Notes: generated by a model not told the origin, from the sequence alone. Counted from the stretch's first letter, positions 43,330 to 54,729 are shown. The stretch: DNA of 64,000 nucleotides from Bostrychus sinensis (GCA_020698575.1 CM036254.1:35647393-35711392); one strand, 5' to 3'. Translations and numbers: made by a program.

Positions 43330-43459
43330 AGCAAATGAAATTTAATACCTCGTAAGATTGCATTTAAGACTTTTAAATACTTTTTCAGGGCCTTAATATA
43401 CCCCAAATTGATTTAGCAAATTTGAATACTTTTTAAGACCCCACAGACACCCTGCTACA
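43330..43459 (-). mobile_element. hAT-like end fragment (minus)
   Basis: Read inverted it starts CAGGGTGTCTGTGGGGTCTT then AAAAAGTATTCAAATTTGC, followed by CCTGAAAAAGTATTTAAAAG. A copy in the opposite orientation starts at 45509. Only one end is defined. Confidence 0.5.
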
Positions 43460-44230
43460 GCTCTGTTTGTTTTTGTTTGTTTGTTTTTTTTGGCAAATAT
43501 GAAAGAGAGATCGCGAAGCACAGAGCTGTGGGAGGCATCGTCCAGGTAACGAGATAAAATACTACATCACACTATCATACTAGAACTACAGAGCCGAAGT
43601 AGCCACCGTTTGACTTCAGGAGGGCTGCACAGTTTGGTTTTCCATTGTTTTTTGCCACAAAAATGTGAATTTAAATGTTTTTCACTAAATGGTCAAAGAT
43701 AAGACCACAACCAGTGAGATGTATCACTGAAGTCCTCTTTACACAGCTCATCAGCTAAAAAAGTGGTTTAAGGCTGGGTTACTCTTTAATGGCTGGCAGA
43801 TGAAAAATGAACCAGAGCATTTATTAAAGGCAGGACATCATTTAAGATTTTAAGATTCCACAGAAACTTTCCAAAGAGATTTTATTAGAATTATTTAGAA
43901 TGACTTTAAAAGCAAACACAAGCAAACACAAACTAAGAGACCCTTGCACAGTGTGGAACTAATCTCTGGGCAAACTAAAGCTTGACTTTTCCACAACATG
44001 TCTCATTATAAAAAAACATGTTTTGGTCCCTGGCTCATAGACTTCAGTGGCCCCTGTGGGAGGCCCATGCAGCGCTGGGCGCACTCCAGCAGCATATCTC
44101 CACTCAAGCAGGATATGAGATTTTGGTCAGATATGATTAGCTGAGCAGGAGAGGTGAGAAAAGTGTGCATGTGTGCTGAAGTCCACAGTTCTGAAGGGCA
44201 AGGCTTTACTGGAGCCACACGCTGCATATA
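43460..44230. other. No recognisable gene
   Basis: Only a tandem duplication of 'agcaaacaca' at about 43911-43930 stands out. Confidence 0.4.
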
Positions 44231-44235
44231 ATCAT

Positions 44236-45066
44236 GTAACAAGACTCATGTTAGACTCCACATGACTCACGTTAGACTCTGCATGACTCACGTTAGACTC
44301 CGCATGACTCACGTTAGACTCTGCATGACTCATGTTAGACTCTGCATGACTCATGTTAGACTCTGCATGACTCACGTTAGACTCTGCATGACTCACGTTA
44401 GACTCTGCATGACTCACGTTAGACTCTGCATGACTCACGTTAGACTCCGCATGACTCACGTTAGACTCTGCATGACTCACGTTAGACTCTGCATGACTCA
44501 CGTTAGACTCTGCATGACTCACGTTAGACTCTGCATGACTCACGTTAGACTCTGCATGACTCACGTTAGACTCTGCATGACTCACGTTAGACTCTGCATG
44601 ACTCACGTTAGACTCCGCATGACTCACGTTAGACTCCTGCATGACTCACGTTAGACTCTGCATGTCTCATGTTAGACTCCGCATGACTCACGTTAGACTC
44701 TGCATGACTCACGTTAGACTCTGCATGACTCACGTTAGACTCTGCATGACTCACGTTAGACTCTGCATGACTCATGTTAGACTCCGCATGACTCACGTTA
44801 GACTCCGCATGACTCACGTTAGACTCTGCATGACTCACGTTAGACTCCGCATGACTCACGTTAGACTCCGCATGACTCACGTTAGACTCCGCATGACTCA
44901 CGTTAGACTCCGCATGACTCACGTTAGACTCCGCATGACTCACGTTAGACTCCGCATGACTCACGTTAGACTCCGCATGACTCACGTTAGACTCCGCATG
45001 ACTCACGTTAGACTCTGCATGACTCATGTTAGACTCTGCATGACTCATGTTAGACTCCACATGTGA
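44236..45066. repeat. 21-bp minisatellite, about 39 units, each with an AP-1 consensus
   Basis: The unit is CATGACTCACGTTAGACTCYG, 21 bp, repeated about 39 times. Variants are mainly CACG/CATG at the CpG and CTG/CCG at the unit end. One base is inserted near 44638 and one unit near 44660 reads CATGTCTCATG. Because 21 is a multiple of 3, long frames occur on both strands (MTHVRLC and SHAESNV repeats) and break at the inserted base. Almost every unit holds an exact TGACTCA, the AP-1/TRE consensus. Confidence 0.95.
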
Positions 45067-45069
45067 CTT

Positions 45070-45507
45070 GGTTCGTTGGTGCTGTCATTTTGGATAGCTA
45101 GTGATTAGCTATCATTCATACAAACTGAGTTCATATTTACCACTTTCTACACCGGTTCAGTACTTAACATTAAGTGGTCAGGTCAGACAGCGATATTTAG
45201 AGAAATGTTCACTTGTCGGTGCTTAAGACCCAATATGATATGCCAAAATGATGGTTTGCCAGCCTTCAACATTTGGAATACCACAACATTTACAATTATT
45301 TAGTCAATCAATCGACAATCTCACTTTATATGGGCACAATTAAAAGCTTACTCCTGATATGTCTCCTTAGAGACATATCGATATTTTGTGGCAGGATGGG
45401 TAACAGACCTTCAAGTTTGGAAAGTGCCCTAAAACAACTGTTGTCCATGTGAGTAGGCAGATGAGAGATGCAGATAAGTGAAAAGGCAATATAAATACTT
45501 CAGTAAA
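45070..45507. other. No recognisable gene
   Basis: Nothing recognised in this stretch. Confidence 0.4.
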
Positions 45508-45508
45508 C

Positions 45509-45610
45509 CAGGGTTTCTGTGGGGGTTTAAAAGTCTTAAATTATAAAGCAGAATTTAAGGCCCTAAAAGTTGCAAATTTGCAAGATACAGAGTATTGGGA
45601 TTTACATATG
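45509..45610 (+). mobile_element. hAT-like end fragment (plus)
   Basis: CAGGGTTTCTGTGGGGGTTT then AAAAGTCTTAAATTATAAAG and TTTAAGGCCCTAAAAG match, in opposite orientation, the family fragment at 43330-43459. Partial copy without a second end. Confidence 0.5.
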
Positions 45611-46707
45611 TTTAACCTCATTAAATCCAGTGGTGACCTGATTCAGAGAGTAACTCAGCAAAAACATAATTTGCACGGTTATTATTTTGTCAATACAGGC
45701 ATGATATACATCGTTAGAAAGCTACAAAATGAGCATTAAGTTAATTTTATGCTTAAAAGAAGGAAGAAGTGTAATTAATGATGATTCCTTAACATGCCCA
45801 AACTGAAAAACAGACTTTTTTACCTTTGAACACTTTGGAACATCTTCTATGTGGCTTTTTTTTAAGAATAAACTTTGTGAAACATTGCAACATTATTTTT
45901 TTTTACTTAAATGGATAGCTGCTATATGCTATCACAGATATAGGACATATTAAACTATTTTTGATGAGTAAAACAAATTTAATGTTGTTAGGCTAACAAA
46001 CTAGCAGAACTAATCCAAATTGGGGCGTGACAACCAGCTTTTGCCATCCATCACGGCAGCTCCGAGCACCTCTGTGGAAATCACATGATCGAATGATGCT
46101 GGTTGAGAAGGGTCTATAGCACGCTCAACAAACTGGAGCTATACCTAGTGGAAGTATATCTCAGAATAATACCACTGCTTACTCCCTCACACATTCATCA
46201 CTTCCTCCTAAACGCTCTCCCTCACTCATTCACCCCTTTGTCACACTGCCTTACTCATTGACCACCTGAGTGAAAGAGTGTTTGATGGATTGTGAGATTG
46301 TGAGTGTGTCAGTGAGCAGCAGGTGGCTCATTATCCTGAATGTTCAGGCACACATTAATATGATAAACATCCAATACAACAGTAATCACATAAGATGCTT
46401 ACATCATGTTCTGTCTTTGCCCTGGCCTCCATGAAAGAACAGGTCGCAGCTAAAATTAATGTTCTGCAGGTTTGCAAATCAGCATAATTATCTGTGACAT
46501 TTTCCATCTGTGGAAATATGGTCAGAGTGAAATAGAAGGACTGTGTGTTGAGCTGACAGCAAAAACACCTCAGTCGGTCAGCTTGAAAGCAGCAGGCGAC
46601 ATGGAGAAACCACCGGTGGATCTCTCTATCACTAAATTCCAGCTGTATAAACCTGAACATTTGGTAAATATTGCACAATAATGCAGCTACAACATACTAC
46701 TCATTTC
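45611..46707. other. No recognisable gene
   Basis: No assignable exon or repeat. A 107-codon minus-strand frame (46355-46678) shows no domain I know. Confidence 0.4.
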
Positions 46708-48009
46708 AATTTACTATACACTTGTGACATAAATGTCCACTTTCAAAAACCTGCTATAAAAATTTACTGGATTGATATTTTTTCAGCTTTTTTTTTTTTT
46801 TTTTTTGCATAAATCTTTTTAACAATTTCAGTCTTGCTCAAAATTATGAAACATCCATAACCCTTAAATTGCCAGTTTGAATACATAAAGTCACTATTGT
46901 TTATGAAAAAACACACAAAATACCCCACAAAATAGATGTTGGGGGGTCATGGCAATTTTTATCAAATGTGTCTTGGGTAGGTTGAAGATTATCCAAAATA
47001 TTGGCTTTGGTGAATTGTTAGTGTTGTGTAGTATCACAATGAAATTCATACTCATGTATTTTGCCCATAGAATATAATGGGGCCATGTGATCACCAGGAC
47101 ACTTGAGTCCCATTTTTATTCTCTTTGTCATTACATAAAATAAACATGACTTTTGTGATGATGGGGTTTTGTTTTTGAGAAAACTAGTAAAATTTGTAAT
47201 TTTTTACTGCTCATCATGAAAATCAACCATTTCCTCATTAAAGGCCTCTGCAGGAAATACAGTTATTTTATGGTGTTAGTATTAGTGTTAGTATTGACCT
47301 ACAAATATGATTTTAGTGATTAACAGTAAAAATGTCAAATTTTACTAGTTTTCTCAAAAATGAAACCCCATCATCACAAAAATCATGATTATTTTATGTA
47401 ATTACAAAGAGATTTAAAAATTAGAGTCAAATCACATAGCCCCATTATATTGTATGGGAAAAATACAATAAACTTATTCGTCAATAGGAACCAATAGGAA
47501 AAAGGTTCAAACTAATAAAATACAGTGAAAATCTAAAATTTTACTCTTCTGTCAAAATTAAATGCTAATATTAAAAAATGCACAATTTTATACTGTAACG
47601 GCAGTGAGATTAAAAAATGTGTTTTTAATAGAAGTCAATGGGACATTTTTGTCCGGTCAGGTCACAAGTGGGAGTCTGAATTTCAGTCTGATGCTACACA
47701 AAAACAAATAATGCACCAAAGCCAATATTTTGCATAATCTTCACCCTACCCAAGACACATTTGAAAAAAAAAAAACACCATGACCCCACAAAAAAAGTTT
47801 GTGTTTTTTCATGAAGTGACTTTAGGTTTTGAAATTGGCATTTAAAGGGTTCAAATCCTAAAAACCTTTTGAATATTTGATAGTTTTGAGCAGGACTGAC
47901 GTTGTTTAAGACATCTATGCAGAAAAAAAGCAGAAAAAATATTAATCTGTTAAATTTTTTGGGGGAAATGGACATTTATGTCCTTAAGGTCACAAGAGGA
48001 TAGTAAATT
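46708..48009. mobile_element. 1.3-kb fold-back (inverted-repeat) element
   Basis: The two halves are inverted copies. Left arm 46708-47215 and right arm about 47335-48009 share, in mirrored order, AATTTACTAT, CTTGTGAC, ACATAAATGTCCA, TTGCTCAAAA, CATGAAAAAACACA-like, TCAAATGTGTCTTGGGTAGG, AAAATATTGGCTTTGGTG, AATATAATGGGGC, ACATAAAATAA and GATGATGGGGTTT. The right arm carries roughly 150 extra bases (about 47480-47660). The spacer is about 120 bp. No open frame and no clear target duplication. Probably a MITE or fold-back transposon, and the transcript or single strand could form a very long hairpin. Confidence 0.8.
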
Positions 48010-50152
48010 TGTTTCACAATGTTCTAATGTGCCATTAGAAAAAATAAAAATTGAGTTCCAAACTATGTCAAGAGAGAGACTTTATTACAAAAATGTGTGC
48101 CATTAGTATTAACACACAAAAATGATGGCCAATCAAAGAGAGAAAAAATGCCCAAATGGACAAAACTGTCCCCAGTGATGCCAGAGGGTTAACAATAGCA
48201 ACTTTTCAACCCAAATGAGGACAAAAGTGTCCTTTTCCAATTTAGTTTTTTGATAACTTTGCAGCGGTTCTTACCTTTTTTTATGAAATTTAGCTCAGGT
48301 GTGTATTTTATCACTACTTTTGATATTCTAAACACAAATCTAATATTACTTAATTTTCACACTCTGTTAACAAAATTTGTTACATTGCACCTGTTACCTG
48401 ACAAGTGTCCCAGTGGGGAAAAAATACACATAATAAAAAATGTATGCCTTCTTATTTATTTCTACTTTTTTACATAAATATTTTAATCAACTTGTGGCCT
48501 GATGAATTCTAAATTCTGATGAACAGGCTGCATACTTTTGTACACAGGCTCTGTCCGCTGTTTTGCAATAACTGCTGCATCATGCTACTCACATTTGTTA
48601 CACTGCAGGACTCATTCTAAAGTGTAACAAAAGGTTACATGAGTTGGGGCAGGCCCAGCAGAACATCCAACTGACCAGCTCTGCCCACATCTTCATTGGT
48701 CTGACAAAGCTGATGAGAGAGTGAGTGACACCAGGCTCCATCAGCAGTTTCTCTGTGAACAGCGTCACCTCAATCTCATGCTCCAGAGACCGGCAAATAC
48801 CTGCTCCACATCTCCATTCCCCAGCATCTCATCGCTCATCCGGGGCAGACCTTTATCGCTCTCATTTCCACTAACAGACTGGTCCGTCCCAGGCCCCCCA
48901 GAGCCGCGCAGGACCAGCAGATCCCGCCCCTCTCACGCCTCCATCTTTCACGTCTATTTCCTCTCCTGTCCTCACATTACTATTCAGCAGCAGGCACGCA
49001 GATTTGACTCATGCATTCTGATGATGGGCACTGCGGATGATTTTCTTCCCCTGGCTCAACTTTAAAAGGATTTCTCAGACACTGTCCATCAGTCGGAACT
49101 ATTACACATTCTGGAGCTCCACTTGGCAGTGTCCACACAGATTTAGTCGACTACCACCAGCCTTCCTTCCCTTTTCATGGTTTTCAGAAAACTATTGTGT
49201 GTTAGTGGATTATGAAATGTGTGTAATACGTCCCAACCTATGATGAGAGGTTTATTTAAGGAACACCAGTAAAAAAGACAACACCATCACCTGACTTCAT
49301 CAGGATGTTTTAATCAAGTTCTATTTAAAGCAGAATTCAGTAACTCTGCTAATTTCTTCACTGTTTGGCCTCATTTTTCTCAATAGAGCTCCTCCTATAT
49401 TTCGGAGTAAAGCACTATTGTGCGTCCAGTTGCCTCCTTTTGGGATCCCTCGCTCGGCTTTACTTTCATTTTCCCATCTTCGTATCCATACAAAGAGCCC
49501 AGAGACAACAGGGGGAGAGGAAGAGTGCTTTATTTACCCCACAACATCTCATTTAACCATCACACAGACTCCAAAACTGTTTATTTACTGTAGAAAAGTT
49601 ACTGATTTTTGCTTTAAAACAGCACAGTAAAAACCAAGACTCCACTGAAGCCCTGTTGTTTGTGGTTCCAAAAGTGGGGTCTGGGGCTCCCTGGTGTAAA
49701 TATGACATAGACTTTTGGATATAGTAAAGTTTCATTGTTGGGGGTCAGCGTGGGATTATCTGATTTTTAAGGGGGCTGCGAAGCTCTTGACTTTGGGAAA
49801 GGCTGTTCTAAAGTATTCAAATCTGCCAACAACATCATGGGTTTGAAATGTTATGGAAAACACCTGAACTATAAAGTATCTGAGCTGATCAGGAAACAAG
49901 AGAGAGCAAAAGTAAAGACGGCTGAGGGGTCACACAGGAGTTAACTGGACTTGTGAAAATGAAAGGGGGCACTCTATAGATGAGAATGAGCCAAAAACAG
50001 CAAAGAAATTAGCTGAAATGTTACCGAGTTCCATTTTAAATCTCGCACAGTATTAGCAAATAGTCAAATACTGTAAAAAAACATGTTGGATTTGCAGTTC
50101 TTCAGCTACATAAAGAAAACCTTCAGGTCACTGTGTCAGAGTTCAGTCAGTT
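48010..50152. other. No recognisable gene
   Basis: The stretch at 48160-48235 (GGACAAAACTGTCCCCAGTG, GAGGACAAAAGTGTCC) resembles the ends of the fold-back family and may be a further fragment. The rest shows nothing I can assign. Confidence 0.4.
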
Positions 50153-50438
50153 GTATCCAGTAGTGGTGTAACGGTGCATGTGGTTCTAGGGTATTGTTTC
50201 AGTACGTCATGTTTCTTTCGGTCCATGTGTGTACATCTTCAGTAGTATTTGCAATTAAATTTAATGGTTTAGGGCTTAACTTAAGTGCGGCGGAACTATT
50301 TCACACACAATTGGGTCTACAACAGGCAACACATATAATTTGTTAACGCGCTTAAAACAGCATCACTCGACTGTAAATGTCACGACTATGAGAAAAAAAA
50401 TCAATTCAAGTAATTCAGATTGAGCAAAAGAAACAACA

Positions 50439-50807
50439 CAGAGTATAGTCCTGGTTTAGACCTGGTTTAGTCCTAGTTTAGTTCAGGTTTAGTCCTTGTT
50501 TAGTTCTGGTTTAGTCCTTGTTTAGTTCTGGTTTAGTTCTGATTTAGTTCTGGTTTAGTCCTTGTTTAGTTCTGATTTAGTCCTAGTTTAGTCCTGGTTT
50601 AGTCCTAATTTAGTCCTAGTTTAGTTCAGGTTTAGTCCTTGTTTAGTTCTGGTTTAGTCCTTGTTTAGTTCTGGTTTAGTTCTGGTTTAGTTCTGGTTTA
50701 GTCCTTGTTTAGTTCTGATTTAGTCCTAGTTTAGTCCTGGTTTAGTCCTGGTTTAGTTCTGGTTTAGTCCAGGTTTAGTTTTGGTTTAGTCCAGGTTTAG
50801 TTCTGGT
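50439..50807. repeat. 11-bp minisatellite, left block
   Basis: About 33 units of TTTAGTYCTGG with variants such as TTTAGTCCTTG, TTTAGTTCAGG and TTTAGTCCTAG. The array resumes at 52328-52395 after the nested element. A more diverged stretch of the same motif lies at 51178-51395. Confidence 0.9.
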
Positions 50808-50856
50808 CAGGGGCGGACTGGGACTGAAAAACAGCCCTGGAGTCTGGCCAGCCCAG

Positions 50857-50928
50857 CCCCCCCCCCCCCCCCCCAAAAAAAAAAAAATAAAAATAAAAAA
50901 ATAAAAATAAAATAAAAAAACACAACTT
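50857..50928. repeat. C-run followed by A-rich tract
   Basis: About 16 C, then an A-run, then AAAAT/AAAATA units. Likely slippage-prone and a common site of assembly error. Confidence 0.9.
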
Positions 50929-51447
50929 TACGAAGTTGTCTTGGATTGTATAAAACAAAAAGCACAATTTCAATTAGACATTGTTTATGATAGTAGACTA
51001 AAAATCAAAAATAATAATTTCAAAACTTTAGGAAATTGTTTATGGTTGTACAAAGTAAATAAAAATAAAATAAATACATTTTAAAAAACTGACTGATCTG
51101 AGTGAACTATTTCTAAACCAGGACTAAACCACACATGGTCCACACGTCAAATTCAAGTCCCTAAACTTTAATCATCAGGTTTAGGCCTGGTTTTGTACAG
51201 GTTTAGTCCCAGATTTGAATCTGATTTGATCCTGGCACAGACCTGATTAAAATCTGGTTTTGTCCCTGTTTAGACCTAGTTTAAACCTGGTTTAGCTATA
51301 GTTTTGGACAGCTTATACCTATTTTAGTTAGGGTTTAGTCTTGGTTAGACCTGGTTGTGTCATGTTTTAGATATAGTTTAGTCCTGGATTACTTATTATT
51401 GGAGGGCTTGGGAACATCCCTGGATTTAATTCACATTAGATATAGTT

Positions 51448-51611
51448 GCAATAGTAGGTTTAAAAACTGTCATCTGGACTTGGTTTTAAAGTTGAAGACG
51501 TTTCACCTTTTATCCAAGAGGCTTTCTCACTTCTGAAATTTGATTTGGCTGTAAGAGAGCTCTCTTTAAAACCAAGTCCAGATGACAGCTTTTAAACCTA
51601 CTATTGCAATG
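51448..51611. repeat. 47-bp inverted repeat with about 70-bp spacer
   Basis: The left arm TTGCAATAGTAGGTTTAAAA through CATCTGGACTTGGTTTTAAA is mirrored by TTTAAAACCAAGTCCAGATG through TTTAAACCTACTATTGCAA. The spacer contains GAAGACGTTTCACC and CCAAGAGGCTTTCTCACTTC, a motif of a widespread fish repeat. Confidence 0.8.
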
Positions 51612-52661
51612 GAATCAGCCTGGATGAATGAGAGTCTTCACAGCCATATTAGATATAATATTATTCTTATTATTCATATTGTTACTGTTATGATAGTGTT
51701 GTAGAGGTGTATAGGAAGTGGAATAAATAGCTATGAAAGGCCTGTGTTTTATACAGTAAGCTATACTCACCACTTGCTCTGTACACGGCTCTACCTGAGG
51801 TAAAACTTCATCTGGTTCTGTGGGTCCCTGAGCCTGAGCAGCGCTGGGCCCCCACCACCGCACTCTCAGCCTCTTCATCCTCATGTTGTGCTGTACTGGT
51901 GGATGTGGCTTTAGCACTGCTGCTGTCAAACAGTTTTGTTATTTTTTTACACTTGAACGCCTCACATGCAAGCGACTAAAGCTTTTTTTTCCTGACTTTC
52001 TCTGCTCCGCCCTTCTCCTTTCGTTATATTAACCGTTTTTTATCCATGACGTAAACGCACCGCAGCCTCTGCTCACGCACCACCGCTGTCTTCACGGCCG
52101 CCTGTCGGCTGCATCTCGTAGGTTTGTTCGAGAGCCTGACTGCATTGAATGACTGCAGCTGTTCTGCTTTCTTCTTCTACTCTGCTGTTGCGCATCAGCG
52201 CGGCTGCGCCCTCTCTGGCCTGGTTGTGAATGTGTTTATGGAGTCTATGTAAAACGGCCCATCGGCCGTCTCAGCGACCGGCCGTTCTGTGATCCTCCAG
52301 AATGCACAGATGGCCAGTCTGCCCCTGGTTCTGGTTTAGCCCTTGTTTAATCCTGGGTTAGTTCTGCTTTAGTCCTGGTTTAGTTCTACAGTAAACCTGT
52401 TATAACAACCTTGAGGTGTGGGTCTCTGTGACCTCTGTGACCTCTGACCTCTGTGGTGTGTGGCTGTGTCTCTGACCACAGATGGATGGACATCACTACA
52501 GAAAGATATTTAACAATAACTACATCACATCGCAGTAGGAGATAAATACATTTTGCAAGTTGTTTTTTTTAGCTTTTTTTTTGCTTGAAAATGTACTGAA
52601 CCGAACTCTCCAAAAAACTGAACCGAACTGAATTGTGAATCGTTACATCACTAGTATCTAG

Positions 52662-53309
52662 AGTAGTTTGAAGTGTATCAGCACAAAAACAAATGAAATA
52701 GTCTGTCCTTCACTGAAGCTTATCTCCAAATCTGCAGTAAACCAGCTAACCAAGCACAGACTGAGTGTGGAAGAGGGAGGCTCAGAGACCTGCTGCAACA
52801 CCAGCCTCCAGTCCAGGAGACGGACGGAGAGGGGAGCAGGATTGTGCCTCTTTGACATGCAGTATCCATCTCAATGTACAAGACCGAACAGCATCAAACA
52901 CAGCTTAATGCTTTTCATCCAACAGTCGCACAACGGCACACAAGAGAAGGAAAGAGCAGGTAATGTTCCCCCTGCGCCGTGGCAGCTGCTCCAAACAAGT
53001 GGCTGCCCTCTGTCTGACCTCCAGAGGAGAAATGACAAAAACAAAAAAGAAGAAAAACACTGGCAGCCTGTAGAAGTGTATTCTTCAGACACCGGGGACA
53101 CTGCCTCCACATGCCCTGCTGCACACAGGTCATCCTCCTGATACTGTTGGCACCCTAGAGGAGATTTTAAATTTCACCCCCCTACCCCCACCACCACTAA
53201 AAACAGAATATAAGCTACATTTGATAAGACTTTACTAAGCATTAACAATGATTTTGTGCCACTCCCTGAAGTGTGCCACAATGTATTTTGTAGTAGGTTT
53301 TTATGAAAT
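52662..53309. other. No recognisable gene
   Basis: A 157-codon plus-strand frame (52668-53141) has no domain I recognise and no splice or repeat support. I regard it as chance. Confidence 0.4.
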
Positions 53310-53480
53310 ACAATAGAAGGCAGGGGGGTCCTCTCCCAGAAAAGTTTGAATAAAACAGATCTAATTTAATCTGATGCATTTTAGATGGCCATACATGATT
53401 TTGAAAAGAAAACAAATTATGATTTTACTTCTTTTCAAGTTTCAAGACAAAACATTTTTTGTCGGCTTCTCTACAATGAC
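53310..53480. repeat. Dispersed repeat, copy 3 of 3
   Basis: GGCAGGGGGGTCCTCTCCCA, then CTGATGCATTTTAGATG and TTTCAAGACAAAACATTTT, matching 9605-9830 and partly 40805-40900. Confidence 0.45.
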
Positions 53481-54060
53481 TGGAGAATAGAGTGATTTAG
53501 CTTTAGATATTTTATGTTTTTCACAAGCTTTATATTACTTGTGTTGAAATCCTCAGTGGTTCCCCTGTGGGGCCCCCAGTTCTGCTCCGCCCCTGCAGCA
53601 CAGGGTCACAGAGTGTTCAGTCTCATCACTGAGCTGTGGACAGAGGCTCCAGAGAACACTACAGGCTACAGAAGCTTCTGTCAGGACGACTGGACTCATG
53701 TTTTATGTTGATTTTATAATAACACAGCTAAAATATTGTGAGAAATGTGGCGCGTACTGCCGCAGTAACGTGCACTTCCGATCGCATCTTTCATTACTGC
53801 ACAGATTATTTCATGAGCTGTTTATGATCGTATCTCCACAAGTAAGAGGTCGATTGTCATCAAACGAAAAGTGATCTAAACGTTGGCGAGAGTAGAACAC
53901 ATCTATGAACTAAAACTCTCCCCATTGTCCATAATTTCTAGGTATATACTGTTATTGATCAGGCTCATTAAGCTTTATTGTGAGCTGAAGCACGAGGCAG
54001 TGGCAGGCACCCCCCAGTCCCTCTGCGCCCTTAGCATTTGCCCATATGACCTATGCCAAG
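53481..54060. other. No recognisable gene
   Basis: Nothing assignable apart from a C-rich patch near 54008-54022. Confidence 0.4.
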
Positions 54061-54064
54061 GGCT

Positions 54065-54729
54065 GGTGTTCCGGGAAATTTGGTTCCCCCCATGTTTCCT
54101 CTATTGAGTGTCAGGACTTTCTTCTAAAGGTGTTTTTATGAGCTTGTTGAATTAAATACATACTGTATCCATTATAATCAAATGTATTTTTGTCATTTGA
54201 TGCTGATTTTGATGTTTTTACTTTGCTAATTATTTATTGTTTGTTGGGGTAACGTTTTCTCTCATTTTCATGTCTTTTTACGCACATCGAAATAAACGCA
54301 TAATCTATGCAACATAATACTGATATAAACAATAATAAAATAGCTCTTTTGTGCATTTGATACACATACAGATAGTATAGTAGAACTGTATAGTAAAAAA
54401 ACAATCATTATGTCATCAAATGTCAGCAGAACTCAACAAACAACAAACAATTGAGTAACAAACATTTTTTCATAAATACTTTAAATACACAATATCACAT
54501 CAGTTGTTGTAGACATGGCAGGTACAAGTGCTTTACGCAGAATATGTCAATAATCAGCTAATAAAATAATTCTAAACCATCTTCAAAATATACAAATGGC
54601 TCAAACACATTTTATTATGATTCAAACAGTATGTTTTAGTTCAACAAGTTCCTAAAAAGACCTTTAAAAGAGAGAAAGTCCTGGCGCTCAACAGGGGAAA
54701 CATGGGGGAACCAAATTTCCCGGAACAGC
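54065..54729. mobile_element. 665-bp element with about 100-bp inverted repeats
   Basis: The left arm starts GGTGTTCCGGGAAATTTGGT, and the inverted right arm GCTGTTCCGGGAAATTTGGT. Both continue with TCCCCC, CATGTTTCC, TTGAG, CAGGACTTTCT, TTTAAAGG-like and TTGTTGAA blocks. GGCT is present outside both ends (54061-54064 and 54730-54733), a possible 4-bp target duplication. No coding sequence. Superfamily not determined. Confidence 0.7.

Larger units (their letters stand above)
50808..52327. mobile_element. Inner hAT element within the minisatellite
   Basis: Starts CAGGGGCGGACTGGGACTGA and ends, inverted, CAGGGGCAGACTGGCCATCT, the ends of a common vertebrate hAT family. GTTCTGGT lies at both flanks (50800-50807 and 52328-52335). 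That octamer recurs in the array, so the duplication is weak evidence by itself. Contents: C-run and A-rich tract (50857-50920), unassigned sequence, a TTTAG-like block (51178-51395), a hairpin (51448-51611) and a CpG-rich right part (52000-52310). Confidence 0.72.
50161..52653. mobile_element. Outer hAT element hosting a minisatellite and another hAT
   Basis: Ends TAGTGGTGTAACGGTGCATG and (inverted) TAGTGATGTAACGATTCACA, a well-known fish hAT end whose consensus continues 'ggttcggtt' (CGGTCC and GAACCG-like blocks are visible inside both ends). It is flanked by GTATCCAG (50153-50160) and GTATCTAG (52654-52661), an 8-bp duplication with one mismatch. 2493 bp as it stands. Most of the interior is the tandem repeat and a nested element, and no transposase is left. 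Confidence 0.82.

Noticed and set aside
44262..45066. Long repetitive open frames (MTHVRLC on plus, SHAESNV on minus)
   Set aside because: They arise because a 21-bp unit without stops is a multiple of three. A one-base insertion near 44638 splits both strands' frames at once, as expected for a tandem repeat and not for a gene.
44236..45066. CRISPR-like array
   Set aside because: Units are directly abutting with no unique spacers, and the sequence context is eukaryotic.
50439..50807. Telomere-like repeat (TTTAG)
   Set aside because: The unit is an 11-mer TTTAGTYCTGG with variable positions, not TTAGGG, and it sits inside a hAT element.
51486..51545. Second hammerhead ribozyme on the minus strand
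   Set aside because: GAAAC and a CCTCT/AGAGG-type stem are suggested by the family motif, but the CTGANGA box and the stem I pairing are not intact in this copy.
52668..53141. 157-codon plus-strand frame as a possible host exon
   Set aside because: No recognisable domain, no credible splice sites noticed, and overlapping frames on the other strand. It is consistent with chance.
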